The notes: generated by a model not told the origin, from the sequence alone. Positions 43,511-52,987 are shown, numbered from the stretch's first letter. The stretch is 64,000 nt of DNA from Anaerolineaceae bacterium (GCA_016841525.1 JAENYZ010000002.1:144078-208077); one strand, 5' to 3'. Made by a program: numbers and translations.

Positions 43511-44461
43511 TTATTTTCTTTGTCGTAATAGTGACGGAAAAGAAAACTTGGGAATGCTTTCCAGTGTGTATTTTTCTCTGGCGATAATTGCTTTTGCTGC
43601 TAATAAACCGCTCATGATGGCTGGGCGAATCCCTTCTCCCATGTCCCGGGTCGCTAATCCCAGTGCGTCACCTGCTAAATAAACATTCTCCAGATCTGCT
43701 TTTTTTGATTGCTGGCGGAGGAAATAAGCGTAGCCAAGAGGATTATATTCATGATCATTAACCAATCCTGATTCTGAAAGTTTGGCGACCAAACGATCCC
43801 AGTATTGTTTCAATGTTTCTCCCCTTGCTTTTAATTTTTTGCTATTTCCCCCGATACCGACGTTAATGTAACCACCCGTTTTCGGAACGTACCAGCTGTA
43901 ACCCGGGAAACCATTTTCAAAGAACCATAAATGGCAGCGGTCATCTACAATCGAATAAGTGAACTCTTCTTCCCTAGCAATGATTAGTCCAGATTTTCTT
44001 GATGAAAATTGTCTGTCAAAAAAAGTTCTTTGCACTGGACAATGGGTACCGCCCGCACCGACCAGGACTTTCCCTGAGTAAGCGCCATCGATTATAAAGA
44101 GGTCGTCTTGTCGGGTGATATGATCAACCTGGTGTTTTATAATTTCAACATCAGATCTTTCAAGCAGCCAGGTGTCAAATTCCCAACGGCGGACTGCATA
44201 TTGTTTGGTTGGGAATCGGAAACTGAAACCAAACAAAGAAACCTGGAAAGAAGAGAATCTTGTCAAACTTTTTGGGTATTCTTCGGGGGATATTTGAAGG
44301 GCTTTGAAAACCTCAGGCGTGATCCAGCCAGCACAGGGTTTTTGACGGGGAAAATTAGCTTTGTCCAGGATAACACAATTAACCCCGGATTTTCTTAACA
44401 TCCAGGCACAGGATGACCCCGTAGGTCCACCTCCAACAATCAGTACATCAGTGTTAATCAC
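43511..44461 (-). CDS. FAD-dependent oxidoreductase, geranylgeranyl-reductase-like
   Basis: 316 residues. N-terminal dinucleotide fold (DVLIVGGGPTGSSCAWML), a PCAGWITPEVF segment typical of geranylgeranyl reductase-type enzymes, GAGGTHCPVQR, and GDALGLATRDMGEGIRPAIMSG binding the FAD. Such enzymes saturate isoprenoid or other lipid double bonds. It starts 4 bases after the cyclopropane synthase gene's stop, which strongly suggests a joint role in lipid modification. Confidence 0.82.
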   Translation of the reverse strand: MINTDVLIVGGGPTGSSCAWMLRKSGVNCVILDKANFPRQKPCAGWITPEVFKALQISPEEYPKSLTRFSSFQVSLFGFSFRFPTKQYAVRRWEFDTWLLERSDVEIIKHQVDHITRQDDLFIIDGAYSGKVLVGAGGTHCPVQRTFFDRQFSSRKSGLIIAREEEFTYSIVDDRCHLWFFENGFPGYSWYVPKTGGYINVGIGGNSKKLKARGETLKQYWDRLVAKLSESGLVNDHEYNPLGYAYFLRQQSKKADLENVYLAGDALGLATRDMGEGIRPAIMSGLLAAKAIIAREKYTLESIPKFSFPSLLRQRK

Positions 44462-44465
44462 TTCC

Positions 44466-45581
44466 TTATACCAAACGGCATTCGGGTTGGGACGTACCTG
44501 GGCGAGTCATCACAATTTGCCATAATTGTAGTGAGCGAGAGCGAAAACCACCAGCACTGCTGAGCAAGTAATAATTCCACGTTCTTCGGAAGCGGTCGCC
44601 ATATCTGTCCTTGAGTTTCGGCCATGCCGCGTTGAAATTATGGTGCCAGGCCATTAATGTTTTATCATAATACGGACCAAAATTATGCCAGTCTTCCATG
44701 ACAAATTTCTTTTCCATGGCTTTACCGATTTGATTAATGGAAGGGAGCATGCCGTTGGGAAAGATATACTTGTCTGTCCATGGATCTCCTGTAGTTTTGC
44801 TAATATTGATCCCAATGGTATGGATGAAAGCTATCCCGTCCTTTTTCAAACAGCGGTCCACGACGTCCATATATATCTTGTAGTTTTTGTAGCCGACGTG
44901 TTCTATAATGCCGATGGAGATGACAGCATCATATTCACCCTGAACTTCGCGATAGTCCTGCAAGCGTAATTCAATGGGTAAGCCCTTACTGCGTTCTCTT
45001 CCCAGAGCTAACTGTTCCTTTGAGATATTAACCCCTACAACGGATGCGCCATAATTCTCTGCTGCATATTTCGCAAAACTCCCCCAGCCGCATCCCAGTT
45101 CCAGAATTTTCATATTCTGACGCGCACCAATCTTTCGGCAGATCAGGTCGAGTTTTGCTTCCTGCGCCTCATCAAGGTTTTGTGCGTTCTTCCAATAGGC
45201 ACATGTGTAATTTAACCGCTTGTCAAGCATCGCCTGATAAAGATCATTTCCCAGATCATAATGTCGTTCAGCGACTTCCTTTGCTTTAGTCAGGGACTGC
45301 CGATTAATTAATTTGGATTTGAGGACGTACCATCCCATCCGCCAATTCTTTTCCACTTTCTCCCTAAGATTAGCGCGAAATAATCTGTTGAAGAAGGCGT
45401 CAACGGCCTGACAATCCCACCAGCCATCCATATAAGATTCACCTAAACCTAGGGAGGCATCGCACAAAACTCGATCATAGAGACGGTTATCATGGACTTG
45501 AATATCCCATGGCTTGTGCCCGTTAACGGCTATCCCGGCTGATTCCAGCAGTTCATGAACGATCCTGGTTGAACTATTCAT
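44466..45581 (-). CDS. cfa: Cyclopropane-fatty-acyl-phospholipid synthase family methyltransferase
   Basis: 371 residues, normal length. The SAM-binding loop LELGCGWGSFAKYAAENYG, the preceding YDLGNDLY and NYTCAYW substrate motifs, IGIIEHVGYKNY and WHNFGPYYDKTLMAWHHNF are all Cfa signatures. It transfers a methylene group to unsaturated acyl chains in membrane lipids. Paired with the downstream FAD reductase; together they could produce cyclopropane or mid-chain methyl-branched lipids. The 286-base upstream gap is AT-rich with no clear signal. Confidence 0.9.
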   Translation of the reverse strand: MNSSTRIVHELLESAGIAVNGHKPWDIQVHDNRLYDRVLCDASLGLGESYMDGWWDCQAVDAFFNRLFRANLREKVEKNWRMGWYVLKSKLINRQSLTKAKEVAERHYDLGNDLYQAMLDKRLNYTCAYWKNAQNLDEAQEAKLDLICRKIGARQNMKILELGCGWGSFAKYAAENYGASVVGVNISKEQLALGRERSKGLPIELRLQDYREVQGEYDAVISIGIIEHVGYKNYKIYMDVVDRCLKKDGIAFIHTIGINISKTTGDPWTDKYIFPNGMLPSINQIGKAMEKKFVMEDWHNFGPYYDKTLMAWHHNFNAAWPKLKDRYGDRFRRTWNYYLLSSAGGFRSRSLQLWQIVMTRPGTSQPECRLV

Positions 45582-45867
45582 CGCTTTCCTTCATCTATGA
45601 GAAAGTAAATGGTCTTATAACAAAGCTCCCTGTTTAAACTTGTTAATCATATTATAGTAAAAGTGATCGGTCATTATCAATTCGAATATTAGGTGGTTCA
45701 AATTTTTCAATCAGAATTCCAAGTAAAGGGAACATTATTAAACCACTCAAGCATCCAAGTTATATTTGTCACAAAAATTTTCACGATGGTATTAGAATTT
45801 AGTTATTGTAACAAAATTTTTATTTGAGATTAATCGTATCAACAACAACGCATAAAGGAGCAAGGGC

Positions 45868-46314
45868 ATGGCTGAGAAAACAAAAATCGGGATCATTATT
45901 TGTGATCGTTACCGAACCTGTGCTGGCGGGAAATGCCTGCGTTCGATGCGGAATCGCGAGGGTGCCTTTAACCGTTACAAGGATAAAGATGTTGAGCTGG
46001 TCGGTTACACGACCTGCAACGGTTGTCCCGGCGGCAATATCGAGTATGCGGGCGATGAAATGGTCAAGAATGGGGTGCAGGTCATCCATTTTGCAACCGG
46101 CTTTCTGGTGGGTTACCCACCCTGTCCATACATTGACACTTTTAAGCAATTTCTTGAATATTGTTATGGCGTTGAGGTTGTTCTCGGTACGCATCCTATT
46201 CCACAAAAGTACCTGGAAATGCATCAGTCCCTGGGCACATGGGAAGATGGAATCTGGAAGATTTGGCTAAAAGACACCATGACCGATGAGGTAACCCGGC
46301 TGGCATATAACTAG
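45868..46314 (+). CDS. CGGC domain protein
   Basis: 148 residues. Cys-rich N-terminal half: ICDRYRTCAGGKCLRSM, then TTCNGCPGGNIEYA and YPPCPYID. This matches the CGGC family, proposed to bind metal or an iron-sulphur cluster; its function is unknown. AAAGGAG precedes the ATG. A stand-alone gene upstream of the pheS leader. Confidence 0.82.
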   Translation: MAEKTKIGIIICDRYRTCAGGKCLRSMRNREGAFNRYKDKDVELVGYTTCNGCPGGNIEYAGDEMVKNGVQVIHFATGFLVGYPPCPYIDTFKQFLEYCYGVEVVLGTHPIPQKYLEMHQSLGTWEDGIWKIWLKDTMTDEVTRLAYN

Positions 46315-46362
46315 AAAATTTAATTATTTGGATTTGGGACTGACCTAATTTCAAGCTTTTGC

Positions 46363-46391
46363 TTGACACAGGTCGAAGTTTTCGCGATAAT
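46363..46391 (+). promoter_or_regulatory. Promoter of the T-box/pheS transcript
   Basis: TTGACA (46363-46368), exactly 17 bases, GATAAT (46386-46391), just before the T-box leader. Confidence 0.72.
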
Positions 46392-46404
46392 ATAGGTGAA
46401 GAAA

Positions 46405-46690
46405 TATGTCATCGGCTGTGACGAAGGAAAGTAAGTCGGAGGAGGCTGACAGGGCGGTGTGGGCAAGACTGAGACCCATACCCTGCTGAACCCATCTGAA
46501 GTTCCCTTCCGAGCCGCTCAGGTGAAGGATGAATGTTATCTGGTAGTCTGAGCCGCAATCCCTGCGTTATTTGGGCCGCCAATCGCGATAATGCTGTTGG
46601 CAGTGAGTGGATCATGCAGCCAGGCTGCAAGGTCAAAAAAGGTGGTACCGCGGTCATCCCGTCCTTTTGTTCAGGACGGGTGTTTTGTTT
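46405..46690 (+). promoter_or_regulatory. T-box riboswitch (phenylalanine) with terminator
   Basis: The T-box sequence AGGTGGTACCGCGG lies at 46640-46653, followed by a CCCGTCC/GGACGGG terminator (46658-46664 and 46674-46680) and a T-rich tail. The upstream Stem I region starts with GACGAAGGAAAGTAAGTC. A TTC (Phe) triplet in CTGAAGTTCCC near 46502 is the likely specifier codon. Uncharged tRNA-Phe would stabilise the antiterminator and switch on pheS. Exact 5' end not determined. Confidence 0.92.
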
Positions 46691-46737
46691 AATGAAAAAC
46701 ACCGATTGGAATCAGAAATTTCTTGGAGGACGATTGT

Positions 46738-47781
46738 ATGGCAGATAAAGAAGCAGCATTAAAAAATTTAGAAAAAATCAAAGCGGATGCACTGGCTGTA
46801 TTGGAGGATATCGCCAATCAGGAATCCCTGGAAGCTTGGCGAGTTTCCCATTTAGGACGAAGTTCACCGGTGATGGGGGTGTTCAGCAGCATGGGGACGC
46901 TGGATAAGGATTTGCGCCCTCTGATGGGAAAAGCTGCCAACGAAGTCAGGCAGGCTTTGGAAACTGCATTTGAAGAAAAACGGCAGTTGATGGAAGCACA
47001 GGCTTTAAAGAAGGCGCTTGAGACGGAACAACTGGATGTGACTTTGCCTGGTCGCCCGATCGCCCATGGGCGCTTGCATCCCCTGACCCAGGTGCTGCGG
47101 CGCATCACGCGCATTTTTGGCGATATGGGTTTCCAGGTTTATCCCTCACCTGAGGTGGAAACCGATGATTACAACTTCACTTACCTGAATATGCCCCCTT
47201 ATCACCCAGCCCGAGATATGTGGGATACCTTCTACACAAAAACCGAGGGTGTCTTACTGCGAACCCATACGTCACCAGGGCAAATTCGGGTGATGCGCGA
47301 CCGTGCCCCTGAGCCAATCAGGGCGATCTTGCCGGGTGCAACCATGCGTTATGAGCAGCTTTCTGCCCGCAGTGAAATTGAGTTCGCCCAGGTTGAGGTG
47401 CTGGTGATCGGCGAAAATGTCACTTTTGCGGAGTTGAAAGGGACCCTTGAGGATTTTGCTCGCAGATTGTTTGGTGAAGATGCCAGGACGCGCTTACGAC
47501 CTTCTCATTTCCCCTTCACGGAACCGAGCGCTGAAATGGATGTGGGCTGTTTTGTATGCGGCGGTGAAGGCTGCCCGGTGTGTAAGGAGACCGGCTGGCT
47601 GGAGATTTTAGGCTGCGGTATGGTGCACCCGGTTGTGCTGGAATACGGCGGCTATGACCCCGAGAAATTTTCAGGATTTGCAGCCGGCATGGGCATCGAC
47701 CGCAGTACCCTCATGCGCTACCGAATCGATGACATCCGACATTTCCGGAATAACGATATTCGGTTTTTGAGACAGTTCTAG
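46738..47781 (+). CDS. pheS: Phenylalanyl-tRNA synthetase alpha subunit
   Basis: 347 residues. An N-terminal coiled coil (1-85) precedes the class II catalytic core: motif 2 around LLRTHTSPGQIRVM, PSAEMDVGCFVCGGEG (with Cys pairs CFVCGGEGCPVC), and motif 3 GFAAGMGIDRSTLMRYRI. GGAGG sits 9 bases before the ATG at 46738. Controlled by the T-box directly upstream. pheT follows, but only after an inserted 0.6-kb element. Confidence 0.96.
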   Translation: MADKEAALKNLEKIKADALAVLEDIANQESLEAWRVSHLGRSSPVMGVFSSMGTLDKDLRPLMGKAANEVRQALETAFEEKRQLMEAQALKKALETEQLDVTLPGRPIAHGRLHPLTQVLRRITRIFGDMGFQVYPSPEVETDDYNFTYLNMPPYHPARDMWDTFYTKTEGVLLRTHTSPGQIRVMRDRAPEPIRAILPGATMRYEQLSARSEIEFAQVEVLVIGENVTFAELKGTLEDFARRLFGEDARTRLRPSHFPFTEPSAEMDVGCFVCGGEGCPVCKETGWLEILGCGMVHPVVLEYGGYDPEKFSGFAAGMGIDRSTLMRYRIDDIRHFRNNDIRFLRQF

Positions 47782-48360
47782 AGATTGGTGAATGGTGAAT
47801 GGTGAATAGTAATTGGCAATCAGGTATTAGGTATTAGGAAATTGGTGCTGGTGGGCAGGGTTATGTAAAATGACTGAGGAGCTGAAAGTGGCAAATAAAA
47901 ATCAGGGCCTGGAGTCTTTGGATATTTGGCAGAAATCTATTGATTATTCGGTTGATTTTTGTCAAAATATTCTTCCAAAATTGCCATCAGAAGAAAAATG
48001 GGCTCTTAATTCCCAATTGCGACGTTCTGTTCAAAGCATTCCTGCAAATATTGCTGAAGGTTATGGACGTTATAATTTTCAAGAATCGATTCATTTTTGC
48101 TTTATTGCCAGAGGTTCAATGGCTGAAACAAAGACCCATCTAATATTAGCAAATCGATTAGGCTATTTAGATGACCAAACCCATCAAAAATATCAAACGC
48201 GATTAGCAGAATTGGGAAAAATGTTGAATGGATACATTAAACATCTGCGGAATCAAAAAAATATAAATCGCATAAAAGAAAATTCTTTTGTGGATGATGA
48301 ATATGAAATGTGATCTTTCCCGATACTCAGTACCAAATAACTGATACTGAGGAATAAGAA
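47782..48360 (+). mobile_element. Putative insert with inverted short-repeat arrays, between pheS and pheT
   Basis: The left flank has GGTGAATG repeats and GGTATTAGGTATTAGG (47787-47846). The right flank, after the gene, has the opposite-strand type (CGATACTCAGTACC, AACTGATACTGAGG; 48319-48354). The only gene inside encodes a four-helix-bundle protein. The arrays resemble those at 12179-12406. No transposase is present; mobility is inferred only from the arrangement and the interrupted operon. Confidence 0.5.
47870..48313 (+). CDS. Four-helix-bundle protein (23S rRNA intervening-sequence/Avd-like family)
   Basis: 147 residues. GLESLDIWQKSIDYSVDFC, LNSQLRRSVQSIPANIAEGYGR, and ETKTHLILANRLGYLD are the family's conserved pattern. 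Relatives lie inside 23S rRNA intervening sequences, accompany diversity-generating retroelements (Avd), or occur as solo genes; their molecular role is mostly unknown, with nucleic-acid binding proposed. ATG at 47870, or GTG at 47888, which follows GAGGAG. It separates pheS from pheT. Confidence 0.88.
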   Translation: MTEELKVANKNQGLESLDIWQKSIDYSVDFCQNILPKLPSEEKWALNSQLRRSVQSIPANIAEGYGRYNFQESIHFCFIARGSMAETKTHLILANRLGYLDDQTHQKYQTRLAELGKMLNGYIKHLRNQKNINRIKENSFVDDEYEM

Positions 48361-48408
48361 TTCAAAAATATTATGAACACGACAATTAGAAATAACGAGG
48401 ACTAACCC

Positions 48409-50943
48409 ATGAAACTACCCATAACTTGGTTAAAAGACTATGTAGATATTGACGATTTGGATCTTGAAGCATTGGCGAAGGTGATGACGATGGTCGGGCT
48501 GGAGGTTGAGGAGATCCGGCTGGTCGGTCTACCGATGCCTTCGGGTGAAAAGCATGAATTTAAATACACCGGTTTCTCCTGGCCGAAGGATAAATTTATC
48601 GTTGCCCAGGTGGATGAGGTTATGCCGCACCCCAATGCAGACCGATTGGTGCTGTGCCGTCTACACGATGGTGAAGAGGAAATCATCGTCCTGACCGGTG
48701 CACCCAACCTGTATGAATATAAAGGCAAAGGTGCGCTTGAGAAACCTTTGAAGGTGGCATATGCCCGTGAGGGATCCACCCTTTATGATGGACATCAACC
48801 CGGACGAAAATTGACCACCTTAAAACGGATGAAGATTCGCGGTGTGGAATCTTTCTCCATGATCTGCTCCGAAAAGGAATTGGGGATCTCTGACGCTCAT
48901 GAAGGGGTGATCATCCTGGATGAGGACGCCCCAACCGGGATGCCCCTTGTGGACTATATGGGGGATGCCGTCTTTGATGTAGACACCCTCCCGAATATGG
49001 TGCGGGATGCCAGTGTGTTGGGCATGGCACGCGAGATTGCTGCAGCGACGGGCAAAGAACTGAAACACCCCAATGACGTATTTGAGATGACAGGTCCATC
49101 CATTGAGGGAAAGGCAGCAATTGAAATCAAAGACCCAGAGCTGAACCCAAGGTTTGTTCTTGGCTTGATAGATGGGATTCAAATCCAACCCAGCCCATAC
49201 TGGGTGCGAAGGCGCTTGAATTTGGCTGGCATGCGTCCGATCAACTGCATTGTAGATGCCACCAATTACGTTATGCTGGAATTGGGCGAGCCCTTACACG
49301 CTTTTGATTATGATATTCTGCTTGAAAGGGCAGGCAGTGGAACCCCGACCATTATTACGCTCACGGCAAAGGATGGCGAAAAACTAACCACGCTGGATGG
49401 CGTTGAGCATGCCCTCGATAGCGAAATGGAATTGGTCACCGATACGGCTGGACCCCTGTCACTGGCAGGTATCATGGGGGGCGAGGAAAGCGAAGTCAAC
49501 AGCAATACAAAATCGGTATTGCTTGAGGGTGCCTCATGGAATTTCATCAATATCCGCAAGACGGTATCAAAACTCAAAATTAATTCCGAAGCAGCCTATC
49601 GTTTCAGCAGGGGTGTTCATCCTGCCCTGGCAGAATTGGGCGTACGTCTATGCTTAAAACGCATGCATGAATGGGGGGGCGGACGGGTTGCAAAGGGTTT
49701 AATCGATAATTATCCAGCGCCCCCGGAAGACCCGGTGGTTGAACTCTCTGCCACATGGGTGAACAACAACCTGGGTACGGCCATCAGCCCTCAGGAAATT
49801 GCTGAAATTTTAGGTTCTTTAGAATTTGAATGTAAGGTTGAGGGTGATATCATCACCGCAAAGACACCACCGCACCGGCTGGAAATCCACACTGGCATTA
49901 TCGGTCGGGCGGATTTGCTCGAAGAGATCAGCCGAATTTATGGCTTTGATAAGATCCCCTCGCAACGTTTGAATCAACCCTTACCACCGCAGCAAGTAAA
50001 CCCATATTTGGGGATGGAAGAGAATCTGAAAGACCTGCTGGTTAACCTTGGGCTTCAAGAATTGATTGCTTATCGAATGACATCCCCGGAGCGTGAAGCC
50101 CGACGTTTCCCGCCTGATTTTGAGGTGCCAGATCAGCAATATGTGGAAATCCAGAACCCGATCACGGTTGAAAGACGCGCTATGCGGCGCAGCATCCTGT
50201 CGTCTATGCTTGAAATTTTGGAGTACAACAGCAGTTTGAGCCAAAGGCTGGCTTTATTTGAGATAGGGCCGGTTTTCCATCCAGTTGAAGGGCAGCAGCT
50301 GCCTGAAGAGAGGATGATGCTCTCAATCGGGATGACAGGTCTGCGGGAGATGCCATCCTGGCAGGGCGGCGAGCCTGAAAATCTGGACTTTTATGATCTG
50401 AAGGGTGTCGTTGAGGGGATGATGCAGGGCTTGCATATTGCTGGCGTACGTTACCAGGCAAGTGAACATCCCAGTTTCCATCCAGGGAAAACTGCGAAAA
50501 TCCTGATTGGAGACTGGGAAATCGGCGTGATGGGCGAAGTGCATCCATTGGTTAAGGCGAATTATGAGATGGAAGAAGCACCGGTGTATGCTGCAGAAAT
50601 CGAATTGAAACCGCTGTTGGAAGCAGGAAGCATTTTGTTCGATGTAGAAGCTGTACCCACTTACCCGTTTGTGCTGGAAGACCTGGCAGTGGTGGTTAAC
50701 GAGAGCGTAACCGCTGCTGAAGTGGAAGCGGTCATGCATAAAGGAGGCGGAGACTACCTGGCGAAGGTTCAATTGTTTGACATTTATCGGGGTAAGCAGT
50801 TGGGTGAGGGCAATAAAAGCCTGGCTTTCAGCCTGACTTACAATGCGCCGGATCATACTTTGACAGATAAGGAAGTCTCAAAACGCCGCAACAAAATTAT
50901 TCATTTGTTGGATGAAGAATTGGGTGCGAAATTACGAAGTTAG
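48409..50943 (+). CDS. pheT: Phenylalanyl-tRNA synthetase beta subunit
   Basis: 844 residues, full length. Order of domains: N-terminal (MKLPITWLKDYVDI), EMAP-type tRNA-binding OB fold (about 45-165), the B3/B4 editing domain (about 225-400), B5, the catalytic-like core, and the C-terminal FDX-ACB anticodon-binding domain (VPTYPFVLEDLAVVVNESV...). Pairs with PheS as a heterotetramer. No strong ribosome site; only AACGAGGA lies upstream. Its expression must cross the inserted element. Confidence 0.96.
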   Translation: MKLPITWLKDYVDIDDLDLEALAKVMTMVGLEVEEIRLVGLPMPSGEKHEFKYTGFSWPKDKFIVAQVDEVMPHPNADRLVLCRLHDGEEEIIVLTGAPNLYEYKGKGALEKPLKVAYAREGSTLYDGHQPGRKLTTLKRMKIRGVESFSMICSEKELGISDAHEGVIILDEDAPTGMPLVDYMGDAVFDVDTLPNMVRDASVLGMAREIAAATGKELKHPNDVFEMTGPSIEGKAAIEIKDPELNPRFVLGLIDGIQIQPSPYWVRRRLNLAGMRPINCIVDATNYVMLELGEPLHAFDYDILLERAGSGTPTIITLTAKDGEKLTTLDGVEHALDSEMELVTDTAGPLSLAGIMGGEESEVNSNTKSVLLEGASWNFINIRKTVSKLKINSEAAYRFSRGVHPALAELGVRLCLKRMHEWGGGRVAKGLIDNYPAPPEDPVVELSATWVNNNLGTAISPQEIAEILGSLEFECKVEGDIITAKTPPHRLEIHTGIIGRADLLEEISRIYGFDKIPSQRLNQPLPPQQVNPYLGMEENLKDLLVNLGLQELIAYRMTSPEREARRFPPDFEVPDQQYVEIQNPITVERRAMRRSILSSMLEILEYNSSLSQRLALFEIGPVFHPVEGQQLPEERMMLSIGMTGLREMPSWQGGEPENLDFYDLKGVVEGMMQGLHIAGVRYQASEHPSFHPGKTAKILIGDWEIGVMGEVHPLVKANYEMEEAPVYAAEIELKPLLEAGSILFDVEAVPTYPFVLEDLAVVVNESVTAAEVEAVMHKGGGDYLAKVQLFDIYRGKQLGEGNKSLAFSLTYNAPDHTLTDKEVSKRRNKIIHLLDEELGAKLRS

Positions 50944-50967
50944 ACAGATGTGTTCCTATGAATTCCT

Positions 50968-50995
50968 GTAGGGGTACAGCGAGCTGTGCCCCTAC
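50968..50995. repeat. Short palindromic repeat after pheT
   Basis: GTAGGGG-T-ACAGC-GA-GCTGT-G-CCCCTAC, a near-perfect 13-bp inverted repeat. This GTAGGGG...CCCCTAC form is a widely dispersed intergenic palindrome (recalled). It may also end the pheT message, although no T-run follows. Confidence 0.65.
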
Positions 50996-51094
50996 TATTG
51001 TTACGGTGATTATCTCTAAGAGTTTTTTATTATTTTATCCTTCATTGGTTGAATTATAATTAAGAAAATAATCTCAAAATATTTGGGAGTTATC

Positions 51095-51919
51095 ATGAAA
51101 ATCACAACCTTGATTGAAAATCATGAGGATATATCAACCCCCTCACTAAAATCCGAACACGGTGTGTCTTTTTATATCGAGTTAGGTGGGCATGTCTATC
51201 TTTCTGATCTTGGACAGTCGGGGAATTTTGCTGAAAATGCTGAAAAACTGGGGGTAGATTTGTCCCGTGTTGAGGCTCTGGCGATTTCTCATTATCATTA
51301 TGATCATGGGGGCGGACTCGCTCGATTTATTACAGAAAACGATAGTGCAGCTATTTACTTACGACGATCTTTGGAAGCGGATTATTTAGCAATTGATTCG
51401 CCAGATTCGATCCGGTTTATCGGCTTGGACCGCAGTTTGTTGAAGCAGCATGAAGATCGAATAATCTATCTTGAAAACAATCAAGAGATTGCGCCAGGCT
51501 TTCATTTGTTGACAGATATTCCCGGGAATTTTCCTAAGCCGCATGGGGATGAGCGGTTAAAAATGCGTCTTGAAGGTGTAACAAGACCGGATACTTTTGA
51601 ACATGAGATGGTATCCGTTTTGGTGGAGGGTCAAGCTTTGGTGATATTGACTGGCTGCGCCCATAACGGTGTTCTGAATATGATTGCTGCCGCAAAGAAT
51701 GTCTTTCCAGATAAAAAAATCAAAGCGGTGATTGGGGGTTTTCATCTCAGTCGAGAGAATGATGATACCGTGGTAGAGGTTGGAAGAAAGCTGTTGGATT
51801 TTGATATTCCAATGGTTATAACCGGGCATTGCACAGGCGACCATGCGATAGGCATACTCAAAGAGGTTTTAGGTGGTCGCCTGCAAATATTGCACACCGG
51901 GCTGGTGATGAATTTATAA
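51095..51919 (+). CDS. MBL-fold metallo-hydrolase (COG1237-like)
   Basis: 274 residues. The metal-binding HYHYDH (LAISHYHYDHGGG) and downstream LTGCAHNG and ITGHCTGDHA are those of the subgroup often labelled dihydropterin-ribofuranosyl-aminobenzene-phosphate synthase-like. The substrate is unknown. ATG at 51095 follows GGGAG; an upstream in-frame start at 51083 lacks it. Followed 34 bases later by an aldo/keto reductase gene. Confidence 0.85.
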   Translation: MKITTLIENHEDISTPSLKSEHGVSFYIELGGHVYLSDLGQSGNFAENAEKLGVDLSRVEALAISHYHYDHGGGLARFITENDSAAIYLRRSLEADYLAIDSPDSIRFIGLDRSLLKQHEDRIIYLENNQEIAPGFHLLTDIPGNFPKPHGDERLKMRLEGVTRPDTFEHEMVSVLVEGQALVILTGCAHNGVLNMIAAAKNVFPDKKIKAVIGGFHLSRENDDTVVEVGRKLLDFDIPMVITGHCTGDHAIGILKEVLGGRLQILHTGLVMNL

Positions 51920-51953
51920 TCTCAATAATTGTACATAATCTAAAGGAGGCGTG

Positions 51954-52928
51954 ATGGTCGAAATTGAAAAAAGAATCTTAGGAAAATCAGGGATTGAAGT
52001 TACGAAAATTGGTGTTGGGTTGTGGGCTATTGGCGGAGACCAATGGGGTGAGGTCGATGACCGGGATTCTTTGGACATGATTGATGCTGCACTTGATCTG
52101 GGCATTAATTTCTTTGACACAGCAGATGTTTATGGGGGCGGGCACAGCGAAGAATTATTAGGTAAAGCCATGAAGAGCAGGCGGGACCAGTTTGTCGTCG
52201 CGACAAAGATTGGCTGGAAAGGGTTTGATGGGGATAAAGGTGCCAGTGCTTACGATACCGTTGAAAAATTAATTGCCGGCGTGGAGAGCAACCTGGAACG
52301 CCTTCAGACGGATTATGTCGATATGATCCAGAGTCACATTGATTTTCATGAACCCAACATGGAAATTTTTGTTGAGGGTTTTCAAAAGCTGCAGGAACAG
52401 GGCAAGGTACGTGCATACGGCGTCAGCACAAGTGATTTTGAATATCTAAAAGCCTTCAATGCGGATAATAAAGCATCGACCCTTCAGATTGATTACTCGA
52501 TTCTCAATAGGACACCTGAAAAAAACATCTTCCCCTACACCATGGAGAAGGATATCGGGGTCCTTGTGAGAGGTCCCCTGGCAATGGGCATACTGACCGG
52601 TAAATTCACAAAAGACACCCGGTTTAAAGAAGGGGATTTTCGTCAAAATTGGATTAAGAACGAAGATGAACACCAGGTTTTCCTGAGCGATCTTGAAAAG
52701 GTTGAAAAGCTTAAACCTTTGACGGATGGACGATCGCTGGCACAGTTGGCAATTCAATTTGTGATCCAGCATCCTGCTGTGACGCTGGCAATCCCCGGTG
52801 CTAAACGCATTTCACAGCTCAAAGAAAATGTGAAAGCGGCACTGGAACCAGAATTGACGCCTGAAGATCTTGCCTTGATTGAATCAATTACGCCCCCAGG
52901 CGGCGGACGCAAGATCTGGCCGGCATAA
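51954..52928 (+). CDS. Aldo/keto reductase
   Basis: 324 residues. Catalytic tetrad Asp and Tyr in FFDTADVYGGGHSEELLG, Lys in VVATKIGWKG and His in IQSHIDF; C-terminal NADPH site AIPGAKRISQLKENVKA. A typical TIM-barrel carbonyl reductase of the general stress/YajO-like type; substrate unknown. AAAGGAGG lies 5 bases before the ATG; GTG at 51951 is too close to it. Confidence 0.92.
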   Translation: MVEIEKRILGKSGIEVTKIGVGLWAIGGDQWGEVDDRDSLDMIDAALDLGINFFDTADVYGGGHSEELLGKAMKSRRDQFVVATKIGWKGFDGDKGASAYDTVEKLIAGVESNLERLQTDYVDMIQSHIDFHEPNMEIFVEGFQKLQEQGKVRAYGVSTSDFEYLKAFNADNKASTLQIDYSILNRTPEKNIFPYTMEKDIGVLVRGPLAMGILTGKFTKDTRFKEGDFRQNWIKNEDEHQVFLSDLEKVEKLKPLTDGRSLAQLAIQFVIQHPAVTLAIPGAKRISQLKENVKAALEPELTPEDLALIESITPPGGGRKIWPA

Positions 52929-52952
52929 AAATCAAAATTCGATTAAACAGCC

Positions 52953-52987
52953 AGACCCTGGACATTGCGAGACCGTTTCCAGGGTTT
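52953..52987 (+). terminator. Terminator-like hairpin after the aldo/keto reductase gene
   Basis: ACCCTGG and CCAGGGT pair across an 18-base loop, with a short TT following. Confidence 0.5.
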
